A stretch of 64,000 nucleotides of DNA. It comes from Actinernus sp. WN-2022. Taxonomy: Eukaryota; Cnidaria; Anthozoa; Actiniaria; Actinernidae. This document shows, piece after piece, positions 49,601 to 58,654 of this stretch; position 1 is the stretch's first letter; the number at the start of each line of letters is the position of its first letter. The notes beneath the pieces are model-generated. The model made no database searches, was not told the DNA's origin, and worked only from the letters and a program-made list of their open reading frames with translations. Where the stretch lies: positions 73,989,537-74,053,536 of the forward strand of contig JAOWCC010001589.1 of assembly GCA_030867875.1 (NCBI GenBank), read 5' to 3'. Both the position numbers and the translations under genes were made by a program.

Positions 49601-52600
49601 AACTCTACGGACTCGTCGGCGGTAAGTATGCTTTCTTCTGTAGGATTTCCAACAAAATGTGCTCTAATTTTGTAGAAATAAGCCACTGTAGGAGAGCTAG
49701 AGGACATCATTAAGTCTGATGATGGCTGAAAAGTACTTGGTTTGCTTTTAGTAGGCCTTGTGAGGGGTTTCAAAGGATTTTTCTGTTGTGTTTCTTCTTT
49801 GAGACACATGAAATAATTCTTCACTGAAATCCTTGAAATTCTGCAGTTGGTTGTCTTTTCCCCCTGCTCAACCTATCAGGATGTGTTTTTGTCACTTTAA
49901 AGCAACGGCTTGAGTCCAAATCACCGTTCTTGGTTTTAGGGGTAAAATCCTACAGGAGTTCCAGAGGGGGGGTCCCCTTGTCAATTTTTGTCCATTACCC
50001 TGCATGCAATTGGAGGTGGGTGCAGGAAAACATGGTGGAGAGAAATGCAGCGTTAAGAACAGCGTGCTTCACAGTCGCTTTGTGTGTTTTGTGCCAAAAA
50101 AACCTGGTGGTTGGAGAGATTAAAGAAGGTACTGTAACAACGGAGTGCTGATTTTTTGTTTGCTTTTGATTTCAAGTGCGAATGGGAAAGGATTTTTGAG
50201 CCGATTTTCAACTCCTCGAAATTCGTGAAAATCAAAGAAACAAGACAAGATCTCCAAAACAAATGACTTTTTCTCCATAGTGGGGAGTCAACCGAGCGCT
50301 GGTTATAGCTCTGGCTTTTAAGTAATTCATCACTTGAAGTAAAATCGCAACATCGTACTTCTAGCATGTCTAGATTTGATACAATATTTTTTTCCAGTTA
50401 CATGCTTCATATTGGCGGTTTTGGCCGGGTTGGGTACGAAAGGGTTAAATAAATTATACATAACAAAATTTACATACATAAAATAGGCTGCAATGTGATT
50501 CATTATTTATACGTATACCACAGGGGGGCAGGTGATATTTAGGAGGGAAACCCAAATTTTTTGAATAAAGCAAAGGGGGATCTTAAAATTTATTAAAGAA
50601 GGGTTGGAGGGTATTATATGTTTTAATGGTAATGTTTCATACAAAAGAACAATGGATTCTCGTGGGATGTGGTGAAGAGAGGCGTGCCTCAGGGAAGCGT
50701 TCTAGGACCAACATTTTTTAACATATTTATCAACGACTTATTTTTTCACATTAAATTAGTGAAACTGAATGTTTATGCGGATGACGGACAACTGTACTAC
50801 TCTGATAAGGACCTAACTGAAATTAACAGTCGCATGCAGCATGATGTCCACATAGCAAACTCTTGGTATCAAAAAAATGGAATGATCGCTAACCCAACTA
50901 AGCATCAAGCAATGGTGTTGGGCAGTTCTCAGCTTGACTTTTCCTTTCCAGTAAAAGACAAACTGGATCTTCTAGGCATGACATTGGATAATGAACTGAG
51001 CTTCAAGGAGTACATCACAACCATATGTAAAAAAGTAAACAACCAATTTAATGTTATGATTAGGTTCCGTAAACTTATTCCAAACAGTACCATGTTACGG
51101 CTGTATAAGGCCTTCTTACTACCTCGCTTTTATTATTGTTCTATGGTATGGCATTTCTGTGGTAGTCGCAATTCCGACAAACTAGAGGCATTAAATAGAC
51201 GCATTCTTAGGTTTATTTTTAAGGATAAGGACTCCGATTATAATCAGCTGCTTAAGAAAGCAGGAACTACCTCTATATACAATAGGCGTATTCAGAATAT
51301 GCTGCTCACACTTTTTAAATGTCTGCATTTTGAAAATTACCCTGGATATTTAAAAGATATGTTCAACTTAAGATCAGTACATGTAGCTTATTCTCTGAGA
51401 GGCAGTAATATTCTCAGCCTTCCTAAACCATCTACAACTTCGTATGGCCTTCACTCATTTCGATATTTTGCAGCTAAAGTTTGGAACTCACTTCCCGACA
51501 ACTATAGAGTTCTGAATACTTATAATGACTTTAACCGTCTGATTAGGCAATATGACTTTGCTACCATTTAAATGTAATTTGTTATTAATTCCAATTATTA
51601 TTCAATTACTCGTGTACAAATTAGCTTTACCATGTATATATTAATATAAATAACATTTGTTTATTTAGTTATTTTCTCGAAGATATTAGCTTATTTCAGC
51701 TACTCTGTAAATTCGAGGATAAATAAAGTGTATGTATGTATGTATGTATGTATGTATATAGTTTGGAAAATACCAGCCAAAAATACTTTTTACAAAAACC
51801 AAATTAATATTAACAGTAATTTAATAGTTTATTCTTAGCTTCTCTTCATAGAACATTTAGCTCTATGATATGAAAGAATAAGAAAATAAATCAAAGTTGT
51901 TGCTATACTACATGTAGGTTATCAACCCAAATATTATGAGTCTGTAAAATCATGCTTCTGATCATAACGCTGGTTTGTATATATATATAAATATATAAAT
52001 ATATAAACATGCATGTTTTGTAAATTATCTTTGTTGTTGGAGGGGGACCAAAATTTATAAGTTTTAACGCTTCTGTATATATCTGGCAGCTTTCGAGCCA
52101 CTATAATTATAAACACAACAGCGCGCTTGTCACTGCACCAGGTAAACAATAACGCAAGACATTTTAATGAAAAGAATTTGCTGCAACAACACACTTGAGA
52201 TTCAGATTTCTCCTTCGGTTCTGTGTCGAATTTGTTTTCCTTTCACTTTGCATGTAAACGCTTTGTCTATCTTTATTATTGATAGTAATCTCGAGAGTTG
52301 GATGTCGTATTCTCGTCTTAACCTCACATGAATAATGTACGGCCAGACAGAACCACACGAATTATCAACCGTACAATGCAAGTTAAAAAGCTAGAAAAAC
52401 AAAAAGGTTCAAAATCCACAAGTCATACGAATAAAATAATGTGTGTATTAATACCATAAAACATATTCCACAAATATCAACCCCCTTTGAAAACAACAAA
52501 ATCATCACCTTATCCAAACTCGAGGGCTGAACAAACCTTCAACACAACAAGCATAGATTTGGAAGTGCGGAGAATTCTCTTCACTGACTTCTGTTTCGAG

Positions 52601-52735
52601 TGTTTTGAACAATCCAAAGCCAATAAATCTTCTTACAGAGACTGTGTCCTCTACTTCCGAGTCAAGAAACGGATTTTTGGTTACTACTTTGGCGAGAATC
52701 TTCCACCTTTCTCGTGCCCTTCTCGACGTCTCCAT
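25637..52735 (-). CDS. CAMKMT: Calmodulin-lysine N-methyltransferase-like gene (10 exons found)
   Basis: Exons, 5' to 3', are 52735-52537, [one small exon not found], 48615-48554, 47640-47580, 47173-47119, 32493-32430, 32070-32010, 29859-29785, 29237-29174, 28529-28401 and 25750-25637. Apart from the gap, all phases match. The 884 nt found plus a missing exon of 3k+1 nt would give about 304 residues (the human protein is about 320). The family transfers methyl groups from SAM to a calmodulin lysine. Visible landmarks are METSRRARERWKILAKVV, VSVRRFIGFGLF, CIWPSEEVLSYYLLKH, the SAM motif VCELGAGMTALAGVM, VCLTDGN, RFDVIIAGDCLF, YVILMSPRRAHTLQQFC, RDYDELISTQHEK and C-terminal DIHYPLLVLL. The start ATG at 52735 is chosen because similarity begins there; an in-frame ATG at 52846 is possible. 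The intron between 32493 and 47173 is 14.6 kb and full of elements. Confidence 0.87.
25751..26559. other. CAMKMT-like last intron, 3' part
   Basis: AT-rich intron sequence up to the TTAA element at 26560. No exon was found. The related phrases CATTTGCTTTTATTTGAGTA and CTTTTGCTTTTATTTGGGTA recur about 210 bp apart (about 26288 and 26499), a weak duplication. Confidence 0.4.
26560..28236. mobile_element. TTAA-flanked DNA transposon, 1.68 kb, non-autonomous or decayed
   Basis: TTAA occurs at both edges, and the 19-bp perfect inverted ends read GGTATGGCAAAAGGTTCAC. TTAA target choice is typical of Kolobok and piggyBac. The GG start fits Kolobok better, but that is inference. Inside, plus-strand frames (26918-27277, 27274-27513) and a minus-strand stretch with a splice-donor-like end (about 27560-27390, RGRKARGKNTRSNKYEGQ then VTVNDAIIKAIML) may be transposase remnants. 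It lies in the last CAMKMT-like intron. Confidence 0.75.
28530..29173. other. CAMKMT-like intron
   Basis: AT-rich, with TACATG/CATGTA repeats. No exon beyond those listed and no element ends were seen. Confidence 0.5.
30100..31182. mobile_element. Large palindromic element with ~180-bp arms
   Basis: The left arm (30100-30282) starts ACTATTGGCTGTTACAAAAC and runs to TACCGCCTGGAATTATTGA. The right arm (31004-31182) is its reverse complement. The 720-bp loop contains several copies of AGAACTCTAACGACGGGTTA / TTTTATTTTCGCTTCATTCA units in both orientations and a CCGCGGT-rich block. It lies in the CAMKMT-like gene between exons 29785-29859 and 32010-32070. Confidence 0.75.
31183..31460. mobile_element. 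Partial extra copy of the palindromic element's end
   Basis: A segment with AGTATTAGTTTCACTGA, ACCGCGGTAA units and a third TTCCAGGCGGTACTGTA end (31443-31460) follows the main palindrome. It looks like a truncated second copy. Confidence 0.5.
31461..31980. mobile_element. Repeat rich in ATAGCGGTCACC-type motifs
   Basis: It is bounded by TACAGTCAAACCTGTATAC and a CTATACTGTA end. The motifs TGTATATAGCGGTCACC, CTCTATATAGCAGACG, TATACAGCGGTCACCCTG and GGTGACCGTTATGTAC recur in both orientations. No coding frame was seen. Confidence 0.5.
32958..33100. mobile_element. Foldback element, GGTAATAGCGAAC ends
   Basis: GCAACTGGTAATAGCGAACAA on the left mirrors TTGTTCACTATTACCTTTGC on the right. The centre has a GTTGTCGGTAG / CTACCGACAAC palindrome. 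Confidence 0.7.
33392..34387 (-). mobile_element. TTAA-flanked piggyBac-like non-autonomous element, copy 1
   Basis: TTAA on both sides with ends CCCTTTCACCACT and (reversed) CCCTTTCGCCACT. It is about 85% identical by eye to 49440-50448 over its length. A minus-strand 88-codon frame (33522-33788) includes LTRPTKSKPSTFQPSSDL, IRAHFVGNPTEESIL and DESVEFCRMASWGKFEPLV. It is intact in both copies, but no DDD transposase is present. It lies in the 14.6-kb CAMKMT-like intron. Confidence 0.7.
34388..36168. other. Part of the 14.6-kb CAMKMT-like intron
   Basis: This holds CCAATC boxes around 34880-34960 near a TGACGTCA-type site (34918), and the minus-strand frame 35966-35769 that resembles a short type II membrane-protein start (basic N-terminus, then KIFIGSLSAMTVLCCLFV). 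No matching downstream exon was found, so no gene is called. Confidence 0.35.
36205..36540. repeat. Left subterminal array of GTTTAAACG units
   Basis: About 15 degenerate units of roughly 22 bp, each with a CGTTTAAACG-type palindrome and a TTTTCGAAAA-like spacer. They mirror the right array. Confidence 0.85.
36708..37925. mobile_element. Inner inverted-repeat element nested in the 3.0-kb transposon
   Basis: The arms of about 225 bp (36708-36930 and 37690-37925) start ACAGTATTGTGCAAAAGTCA and share GCGAAATATCGCCAAC and CATTTCGACGATATTTC. Between the arms lies a block (about 36935-37440) that recurs reversed at 53607-54095 and, in part, at 37926-38110. Confidence 0.75.
38818..39148. repeat. 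Right subterminal array of GTTTAAACG units
   Basis: About 13 units, the best conserved being AAGCGTTTAAACGATCTGAA in near-perfect tandem (38985-39110). It mirrors the left array. Confidence 0.9.
39480..39545. repeat. CAGT/CAAT tetranucleotide microsatellite
   Basis: Imperfect runs of CAGTCAGTCAGTCAAT. It lies in the CAMKMT-like intron. Confidence 0.85.
39769..40200. repeat. AATCTTATAAGATC array, left
   Basis: About 430 bp composed almost only of GATCTTA, TAAGATC, AATCTTA and TAAGATT blocks. Every unit is self-complementary, so the whole array can fold. Confidence 0.9.
40205..44120. other. Interior of the array-bounded interval, left part
   Basis: AT-rich sequence without recognised coding frames or element ends. 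Open frames at 40841-41026, 41398-41622 and 43848-44102 have no recognisable domains. Confidence 0.4.
44124..45204. mobile_element. 1.08-kb element with 35-bp inverted ends (GGGGCATTTG family)
   Basis: ATGCATCAGTCAATTCCAGC then AATGCCCATCCCC at the left is mirrored at the right. Copies of GTGGGGCATTTG lie near both ends (44170, 44206, 44270, 45042, 45082). It is nested in the array-bounded interval. A CAAGATGGCGG start-like sequence lies at 44901-44911, but its frame stops after 12 codons. Confidence 0.75.
45766..45792. repeat. Homopolymer G run (27 bp)
   Basis: It follows a shorter G-rich block (45636-45646) and TTTTTTGGGGG. It is prone to length error in assembly. Confidence 0.9.
46515..46590. 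mobile_element. Short hairpin element, CCGCCATGTTGGTGTACAG ends
   Basis: GCCGCCATGTTGGTGTACAG on the left is mirrored by CTGTACACCAACATGGCCGC on the right, with a loop of about 36 bp. It lies beside the right array of the 7.3-kb interval. Confidence 0.8.
46675..47060. repeat. AATCTTATAAGATC array, right
   Basis: The same block composition as 39769-40200, inverted, ending in AATAAGATTTCCACCTGGGA. Confidence 0.9.
48308..48478. mobile_element. 171-bp foldback element with TTA/TAA edges
   Basis: TTAGCTTGGCTCAATGTTGT followed by CCCATTTCA is mirrored at the right end (TGAAATGGGACAACATTGAG). The arms are 29 bp. The TTA...TAA edge is compatible with PIF/Harbinger-type target choice. It lies 76 bp 3' of CAMKMT-like exon 48554-48615. 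Confidence 0.8.
48703..49090. mobile_element. Degenerate relative of the 24649-25355 element
   Basis: It shares TTCAAGGGGC at the left, ACTTTCTCATGACGAAAG, GCAGAGTATGCTTTCC, AATTTAGAGCAACTTGAAAT and a GGGCAGTGCC end, with internal deletions. Confidence 0.55.
49440..50448 (-). mobile_element. TTAA-flanked piggyBac-like non-autonomous element, copy 2
   Basis: TTAA on both sides, ends CCCTTTGG and (reversed) CCCTTTCG. It is in the same orientation as copy 1 and keeps the 88-codon minus frame (49558-49824) with seven amino-acid changes. An insertion of about 45 bp (AGAGGGGGGGTCCCCTTGTC and following) distinguishes it. It lies in the first part of the CAMKMT-like gene. Confidence 0.7.
50650..51758 (+). 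mobile_element. 5'-truncated CR1/Jockey-type LINE (reverse transcriptase 3' part)
   Basis: A continuous 300-codon frame (50669-51571) begins in RT domain 4/5: GVPQGSVLGPTFFNIFINDL, the catalytic YADD box (VYADDGQLYY), then LDLLGMTLDNELSF, the thumb region and a typical C-terminus (GLHSFRYFAAKVWNSLPDNY). The GVPQGSVLGP form points to CR1/Jockey-like clades. The frame is intact to its stop. The element ends in a TATG microsatellite tail (51729-51758). The endonuclease and ORF1 are missing. It lies in the CAMKMT-like gene, sense strand opposite to that gene. Confidence 0.88.
51759..52536. other. CAMKMT-like intron 1 next to exon 1
   Basis: AT-rich. The small exon expected between 52537 and 48615 (10 or so residues, 3k+1 nt) should lie somewhere in 48616-52536, but I could not identify it. 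Confidence 0.5.
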
Positions 52736-53430
52736 CGTCGTGTATCTAAATGGGAGTGACCGTCTGCCTCGCCACAGGAAGCCCAAAATCTGGAACAGTA
52801 TGATCCGCCCCCTTCTCCGATCACTGTCTGCCAGGTAAAATGTCATTCCCTTTATGTAAATGTTACACCCATTGATTGGGCAGCAAAATGCGTTAAATTA
52901 CTGTTAGTGTGCATTCCGCCGCCTGTCAAGACGAAAGTGCCCTGAAGACGAAAGTAGCTGCCGCGCCTGTTTTGGCTATGAAATTTGCCTTTGTGCGCTA
53001 CATTTTACAAAAATGTATGTTATAATATCAGGGCTTCTGATAATATATAAACGAGCATTCGACAACTGATGCATGCAGTTTGTTCTATGCACATGTACGA
53101 GTCATTTTTGTAGGTAGTCTGTGAAGCTAGAATTTAAAAATTCCCCTCATAGAGGCTCGGCCCTCCGGGGCTCGGAACAGCTCTTCGGGCTGCGCTGAAG
53201 TGTGCCGCTTGTTGCGTTCGAGCGAGAGCGAGAACGCATACAAATCTTAACGCGGGCTACCTGTGGTCCATAGGCGCAATCCAAACACGAAAAACGTGTG
53301 TTGTACCTTTGCGCATAAATTAACTCAGCATGTCCATGATGCATTACGATATACGGTTCGCCTCGTGGTTTGAACAGTGCAAAAGGTGAGTAGTGATTTA
53401 TCTCGGTAATATGCTGAAGAAATTCATAAG
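52736..53430. other. Upstream region of the CAMKMT-like gene
   Basis: It includes an ATTGG box near 52875 and a GC-rich stretch (53155-53230, GGCTCGGCCCTCCGGGGCTC). A minus-strand frame at 53443-53147 (NHYSPFALFKPRGEPYIVMH) has no recognised family or splice partners. Confidence 0.4.
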
Positions 53431-53610
53431 TGTTGCTCATCAAAGCGTACCCTGGGTACCAGAGGTTCTACTGTCTGATCAAATTCTAAACTTAACCACA
53501 GATCGTCTCTTCTTGCGTCAATATTCTTGCTGCTGGAGCGGAAAGACGAGAAACACATTCAGCTATCGTTGTTCTCTGACGCCTCTAATTCCGGCTGGGG
53601 AGGCATCGCG
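53430..53610 (+). mobile_element. Relic of a DIRS-like or related RNase H segment
   Basis: One frame reads LSLFSDASNSGWGGIAN at about 53565-53615, an RNase H-type motif typical of DIRS elements. Upstream the frame is broken by stops. It stops abruptly where the dispersed repeat at 53607 begins. Confidence 0.45.
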
Positions 53611-54095
53611 AACTGACTGATCGGATCCGATGCATTAAAGCTCTTTTAATTCAAAAGGAATTGCACTTTCCCAGTATAAGTTTTCTGGTAAGAGTATAGA
53701 AGTTTTTGCACGTCTTTCAAATATGACAAACGTTCCTTCAAAACTCTGTTGATGTTCTGTAAAAAAATCAGACTGACCCGTTCACGCCTGACTGATTGCA
53801 TGCACGTGGAAATTCAGACTACAAGAAGAGTTGAGATTTTAATACGCAAACATCTAGAATGATTTCTGCCGAAACCTTTTAATACTAGTAACAAGACAAG
53901 GTCTGCCGTAAACGTGAAACTACACTGAAGCAAAAGTTTATTTAGTGTTATGCTTTGAGTCAAGCTTTAAAGCGAGCCACGTACCACCGGTCTGGGAACT
54001 AAGCGAGCAGCCGTTTTGTTTATTTTACGGCTCACGATATTTCGATAACTGCATGGTCCGAATTTACTTGAAAACTTTATGCAATGACTTTTACA
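53607..54095. mobile_element. Inverted copy of the 36935-37440 repeat
   Basis: Starting CGCGAACTGACTGATC it follows the reverse complement of the 37 kb block with few changes: TTCAAAAGGAATTGCACTTT, CACGTCTTTCAAATATGACA, CACGCCTGACTGATTGC and GCTCACGATATTTCGATAAC. It is a second insertion of that family, upstream of the LINE at 54.7 kb. Confidence 0.8.
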
Positions 54096-54738
54096 AAATA
54101 GTGAAGAAAGTAAACTTAAACATGGTTATGATGCTATATGCCCGTAGTAGACCATTTAAATGAAAACATTGCTACACATTAATGCATGTTACAATATTAC
54201 ACATCAAATCTTATACCGTTACCGTTAAAAACAGTTAAAATATATTAGTTATGTTACTATATAGTTTTATACCCAGGGAGCCAGAGGCAAATCTTCCAAG
54301 TAAGAATTGCATGTGTACATATAGCAGATAAGTCTAGCACAAGGATAACCAGTTGAATTGATATTCATACGATAATTGTAAACAATGAGAATAAATATAT
54401 TCATTATTCATTTGTGTTTACTAGTCCATTTCCTCTAGACGCAATCAGACAAAAGGGTATGATGTAAAAAAGTAAATAAGAAGAGGTATATTTTTCGGTA
54501 CTTTCCTTGGTTTCACCAAACAAATACATTTCTAAAATCTGAATGAAATTTATATTACTTCAAAATATGATTCTTTTCGAACGAACGCACTTCCTAACTG
54601 ATAGTTACTCTAGTATAAAGTTTATGGCCTCCTGTACCGAAAATCTACTGAGAACCCTGAGTATGATTAAATTTAAACACACCTTTTTCTTTCGGGGAGG
54701 GTGGGGGGGGGGGGGAGAGGTGGGTGAACTGGTTGGGG

Positions 54739-56688
54739 GTGATTTTTAAAAAAGGTGATCGATCTGAAGCTGATAATTACAGGGGTATAACTCTACTCTC
54801 TGCTCTTAGTAAACTATTTACATCAGTCCTTAATAACAGGCTGAATGAATATTTAATTAGCAGAGGTGTTATCAAGAGAGAACAAGGCGGATTCCGAAAA
54901 AAACATTCTACGATTGATAGCATCTTTGTACTAAAATCAATAATCGACAAGCTCGTGATAAGTAAGCCCAAACAAAAGAACAATATACTCTTTTCGTGCT
55001 TTGTCGATTTCAGAAAAGCATTTGACAGCATTTCCAGAGAAAAACTGTTCGAAAAAATGAAGTATGTGGGAATTTCAGGCAAATTCTATGAAATTTTACG
55101 AGATATGTATTCAAATGACACTGCAGTTGTCAAAATAGGTAACTATATCACTGAGCCCTTCAAATGTAAGATTGGGGTCAAGCAGGGCTGCATGTTGAGT
55201 CCTGCACTTTTTAACTTATTCATCAGTGATCTTCCGAACCAATTAGATCAAACACAAGAGGGAGAAATACGAATTGGAAACGTAACAGTCAACTGTCTCA
55301 TGTATGCAGACGATTTAGTGCTGTTATCCAAAACCAAAAATGGTCTTCAAAACCTCTTGGATAAATTAGAAGGTTACTCATCTAGAAACGAGTTAGAAGT
55401 TAATATATCCAAGACCAAAATTATGGTTTTTAATAATAATGGTAAAACAATGAATAAGTACAAATTCTTCTTTAAAAACAACCAACTGGAAAATGCTAGC
55501 TCCTATAAATACTTAGGTATCACACTGAGCCCATTCGGCAATTTTAGCCTGGCAAAACAGGAGCTAAAAAAAACTGCTCTAAAGGCACTCTTCAAACTCA
55601 GAAAAGAAATGGGCCTGCACTTCAGATCTAATATTAGGTTAACTTTGAAGCTCTTCGACACACTTATTAACCCAATATTATTATATGGGAAATTTGGGGA
55701 GCGGACGTCGCCCCTAAACAGAATGACCCCATAGAGAGTGTGCATCTAAAATTTTGCAAAATGCTACTTGGTACAAGCAAAACAGCTTCTAACAATGCAT
55801 GTAGAGCTGAACTTGGAAGATTTCCCACCAAAATGCTTTCAACCTTCAGAAGCATCAAATATTGGACTAAACTGATATGCAAAGAAGACTCTGTGCTTGC
55901 AAAGATGGTCTATTTAGACCTAAATTTATCAGCCGCGAAACCTACCTTCTGGTCGGAAAAAAAATTAAAAAAATTTCAGTTTAGGTTTCGGCCACATATG
56001 GCTGCAACAAAACGATAATCTAAGTATTCGTAGATTTCTTGACCAAATAAAATTACGGCTTAAAGACATTGAAACACAAGAATGGGAAAGTGATCTGTTT
56101 GACGACAACAGAAAAAATCCACGCTCAAAAAACAAGCTACGAACATTTAGGTTATTTAAGAAAAATTACGAGCTTGAGAAATACCTAGAACACACCTCAA
56201 TAATAAAGCACAGAATTGCTTTAACAAGGCTAAGAGTTAGCAACCATAGGTTACTTATTGAAAGAGGCAGGTACTTAAGGCCTTATAAGCCTCCCGAAGA
56301 ACGAATCTGTCCAACGTGTTGCGAGAATGTTGAAGATGAATTTCATTTTGTTGTCAAATGTAATACCTACAACGATCTGAGGTCAAAACTTCTCCAAGCT
56401 CTAAATTTTTCAACAGATATGTCAGACAATCCGCTATTTAACATAATCATCAACCCGCCATCTGCAGTAGTAGCACCCATTGCAGCGAAGTTTGTATATA
56501 ACTGCTTTCAATTAAGAGGCACACTTGTAAGGTGAATACAGTCGTGTAAGTGCACTTACGAGATAGATCATCATTGTAAAAACACCAAATAGCTAGCGTT
56601 CTACTTAATTCTTTGTTGGGACAAAAGTCTATGTATACCATGTATACGACTCCAATAAACTATTTCTGTCTGTCTGTCTGTCTGTCTG
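54739..56688 (+). mobile_element. 5'-truncated, frameshifted non-LTR retrotransposon (RT)
   Basis: The reading starts inside the RT (KKGDRSEADNYRGITLLSAL). Motif A is FVDFRKAFDSI, motif B GVKQGCMLSPALFNLFI and motif C YADDLVLLS. It continues to a C-terminal Cys-rich block (ERICPTC, EDEFHFVVKC) and stops at 56533-56535. Frame changes occur near 55688 (before EIWGADVAPKQND) and near 55985 (before WLQQNDNLSIRRF), so it is inactive. GVKQG rather than VPQGSVLGP separates it from the CR1-type elements here. It ends in a CTGT microsatellite (56665-56688). A fragment of a relative is at 22436-22690. Confidence 0.85.
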
Positions 56689-57932
56689 AGTCCCAGAGAC
56701 TTCATAATAATCTTCACATAATGTCTCTATCAATGCCCATGCCTCCCCCCCCCCCTCCGGGCATTTGCCCCACCGTGGGGCAAGTGTAGCGAACGCGCCA
56801 AATTTCTTCGCCGTTTGAAAGCCACATTTCACCCCCCGGAGGGGGAGGGGAGGGGGGAGTTGGGTAGGGGTGTACCGCTGGGGCTCTGAAGCCCTTACCC
56901 TGTTTAAGACAACAAAACTCAAATTTCCATACCCCGTTCATGACAAAGTATAAAAATTTCCCCCTATAAGATAAATAACAAATTATCTATACTTGGATGT
57001 CAGTGTTTATTGTGATCTTGTATAATGAGTGGCATAACTAAATAAGTCTTCATCAAGCACTAGACTAAATAACGGCACTAGATAAATACCACACCCTGTT
57101 CAAGATCTGTCGATGTGAAAATGGATACCCTGTCTAAGATCAAAAACTCGAAAAACCATACCCTGTCCAGCGGATCATCCCTGTATAGTCCATATATGGG
57201 AGTACCCCTCCCCCACCCCCCCCCCCCCCCCCCCGGGATTTCACCGCTTTTCACCTACAAACACTTTCGTAATGCACCTATCTAAAGACTCGATCCGAGG
57301 GTGGGGTAAGTTTGAACAGGTCGAACAAACCTGGGACCGAGTTCTCGACACACGTGCAGTGAACGGCACAGCCGAGGTCTTTTGAGTTTTTTCTCCTTGT
57401 TTTATAGTCCTTTGAATGACTCGTTATTCTACTGTATGCAAATATACATTATGTTAATCTTTTGTCGCGTTCAGTGTGTTTATATTTTTTACTTTTTCTA
57501 TCATGAAACAACATTTGTCACGTTTGATCCGCGAGATCGACACAATAAAATAAAGTAAATTCTCGATCTGAGATTAATTTCAAGTTTCCCAAGTGTTTAG
57601 TCCTCTTAGTTTTTAGGATTGTTTCTCCCCACACATTTAGCGGTTCTTTTATGTTTAATATAGCGTGATTTTGAGTTTTGACAGGAGTACACGAGTTCAG
57701 TTCTGGGAATTTTGTACTCATTGTGCCTATTTGTGGTCACGTACATCTTTGCTCGTTTTTGATCACAATGTTTTTTATATCGATTCATTTGAGTTGACCA
57801 TCAGTACTTTTTAGTCTCCACTATTAATTATTGCATAAAAGCTTGTGATGGATGCCTGTCATGGCATCACTGCGCATGCGTTGGCCTAAATAACACGCAG
57901 GACACAATTTTATGTATTAACGGTGCGTAGAG
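56689..57932. other. Intergenic repeat-rich DNA
   Basis: It contains a GGGCATTTGCCCCACC-type segment (56725-56880) related to the GGGGCATTTG family, the phrases CATACCCTGTCCAG and ACCACACCCTGTTC (57050-57180), and a C19 run at 57216-57234. No gene was recognised. Confidence 0.45.
57216..57234. repeat. Homopolymer C run (19 bp)
   Basis: An uninterrupted C tract after CCCCTCCCCCA. The length is uncertain. Confidence 0.9.
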
Positions 57933-58309
57933 TAGCCTGCTATGCAGACGTATTTTTTCATTCTCATAAATTCGAAGAAAAAAGTAACGTCTGCTTACCC
58001 GAGCGCTTAATTAGTTTCCAATATGTACACCTCATTGTGTTATGGACCAATCAGATTTTACCTTCCATATTCTGGAAAGTGACGTAATGTTGCATTTAAA
58101 AGGATTTCAGACAGTACATTTGCCATTGACCAATCATAGGAGAGTGTTCACTGGCGCGCCAATTCGCTAAAATTCTAACAATGGCTTTGATTGGGCAGGA
58201 AAATAAAACAACGTGCTGACGTCTGCTTGCATATTGGAAACTAATTAAGCGCTCGGGTAAGCAGACGTTACTTTATGAGAGTGAAAAAATACGTCTGCAT
58301 AGCAGGCTA
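57933..58309. mobile_element. 377-bp Mutator-like MITE with perfect 9-bp duplication
   Basis: The inverted ends of about 95 bp start TAGCCTGCTATGCAGACGTA. The left arm carries a small insertion (TTCGAAGAAAAA region). They are flanked by TGCGTAGAG on both sides (57924-57932 and 58310-58318). Long ends plus a 9-bp duplication are typical of the Mutator superfamily. Confidence 0.88.
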
Positions 58310-58654
58310 TGCGTAGAGTGGTCGTAACAAATATTTTTATGATATCTCCACTAGTCAGTCGTTCTTTTGCCAATATCATAACCATCACTTTGTCAAAAAT
58401 ATAATAATTGATGAAAATGGTTAGGAATTGATACATGGTACCAGAGAAACAGTTATTACTCGGGCTGCCTGTGGCAGCACCGAGTCTAAATCTGCAAGAC
58501 GTTATTTTTTAATTTTTTTTTTTTTTTTGTTTCATGTAGCAAAATTTCTGCGCATGAGTTAAAGGTCAAATTCACACCAATCAGATTGCACTGTGCTGGT
58601 CACGCAACAATCACCAGGTTAATTTATTTACATAATTTAATACAGTAAAGCAAG

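Noticed and set aside
52605..52838. 77-codon plus-strand frame ending at a GTAAAA donor-like site
   Set aside because: It is antisense to CAMKMT-like exon 1, whose minus-strand reading has clear family similarity.
53147..53443. 98-codon minus-strand frame (NHYSPFALFKPRGEPYIVMH)
   Set aside because: No recognised family, no splice partner, and its last third is a GC-rich repeat. It could be real, but I cannot support it.
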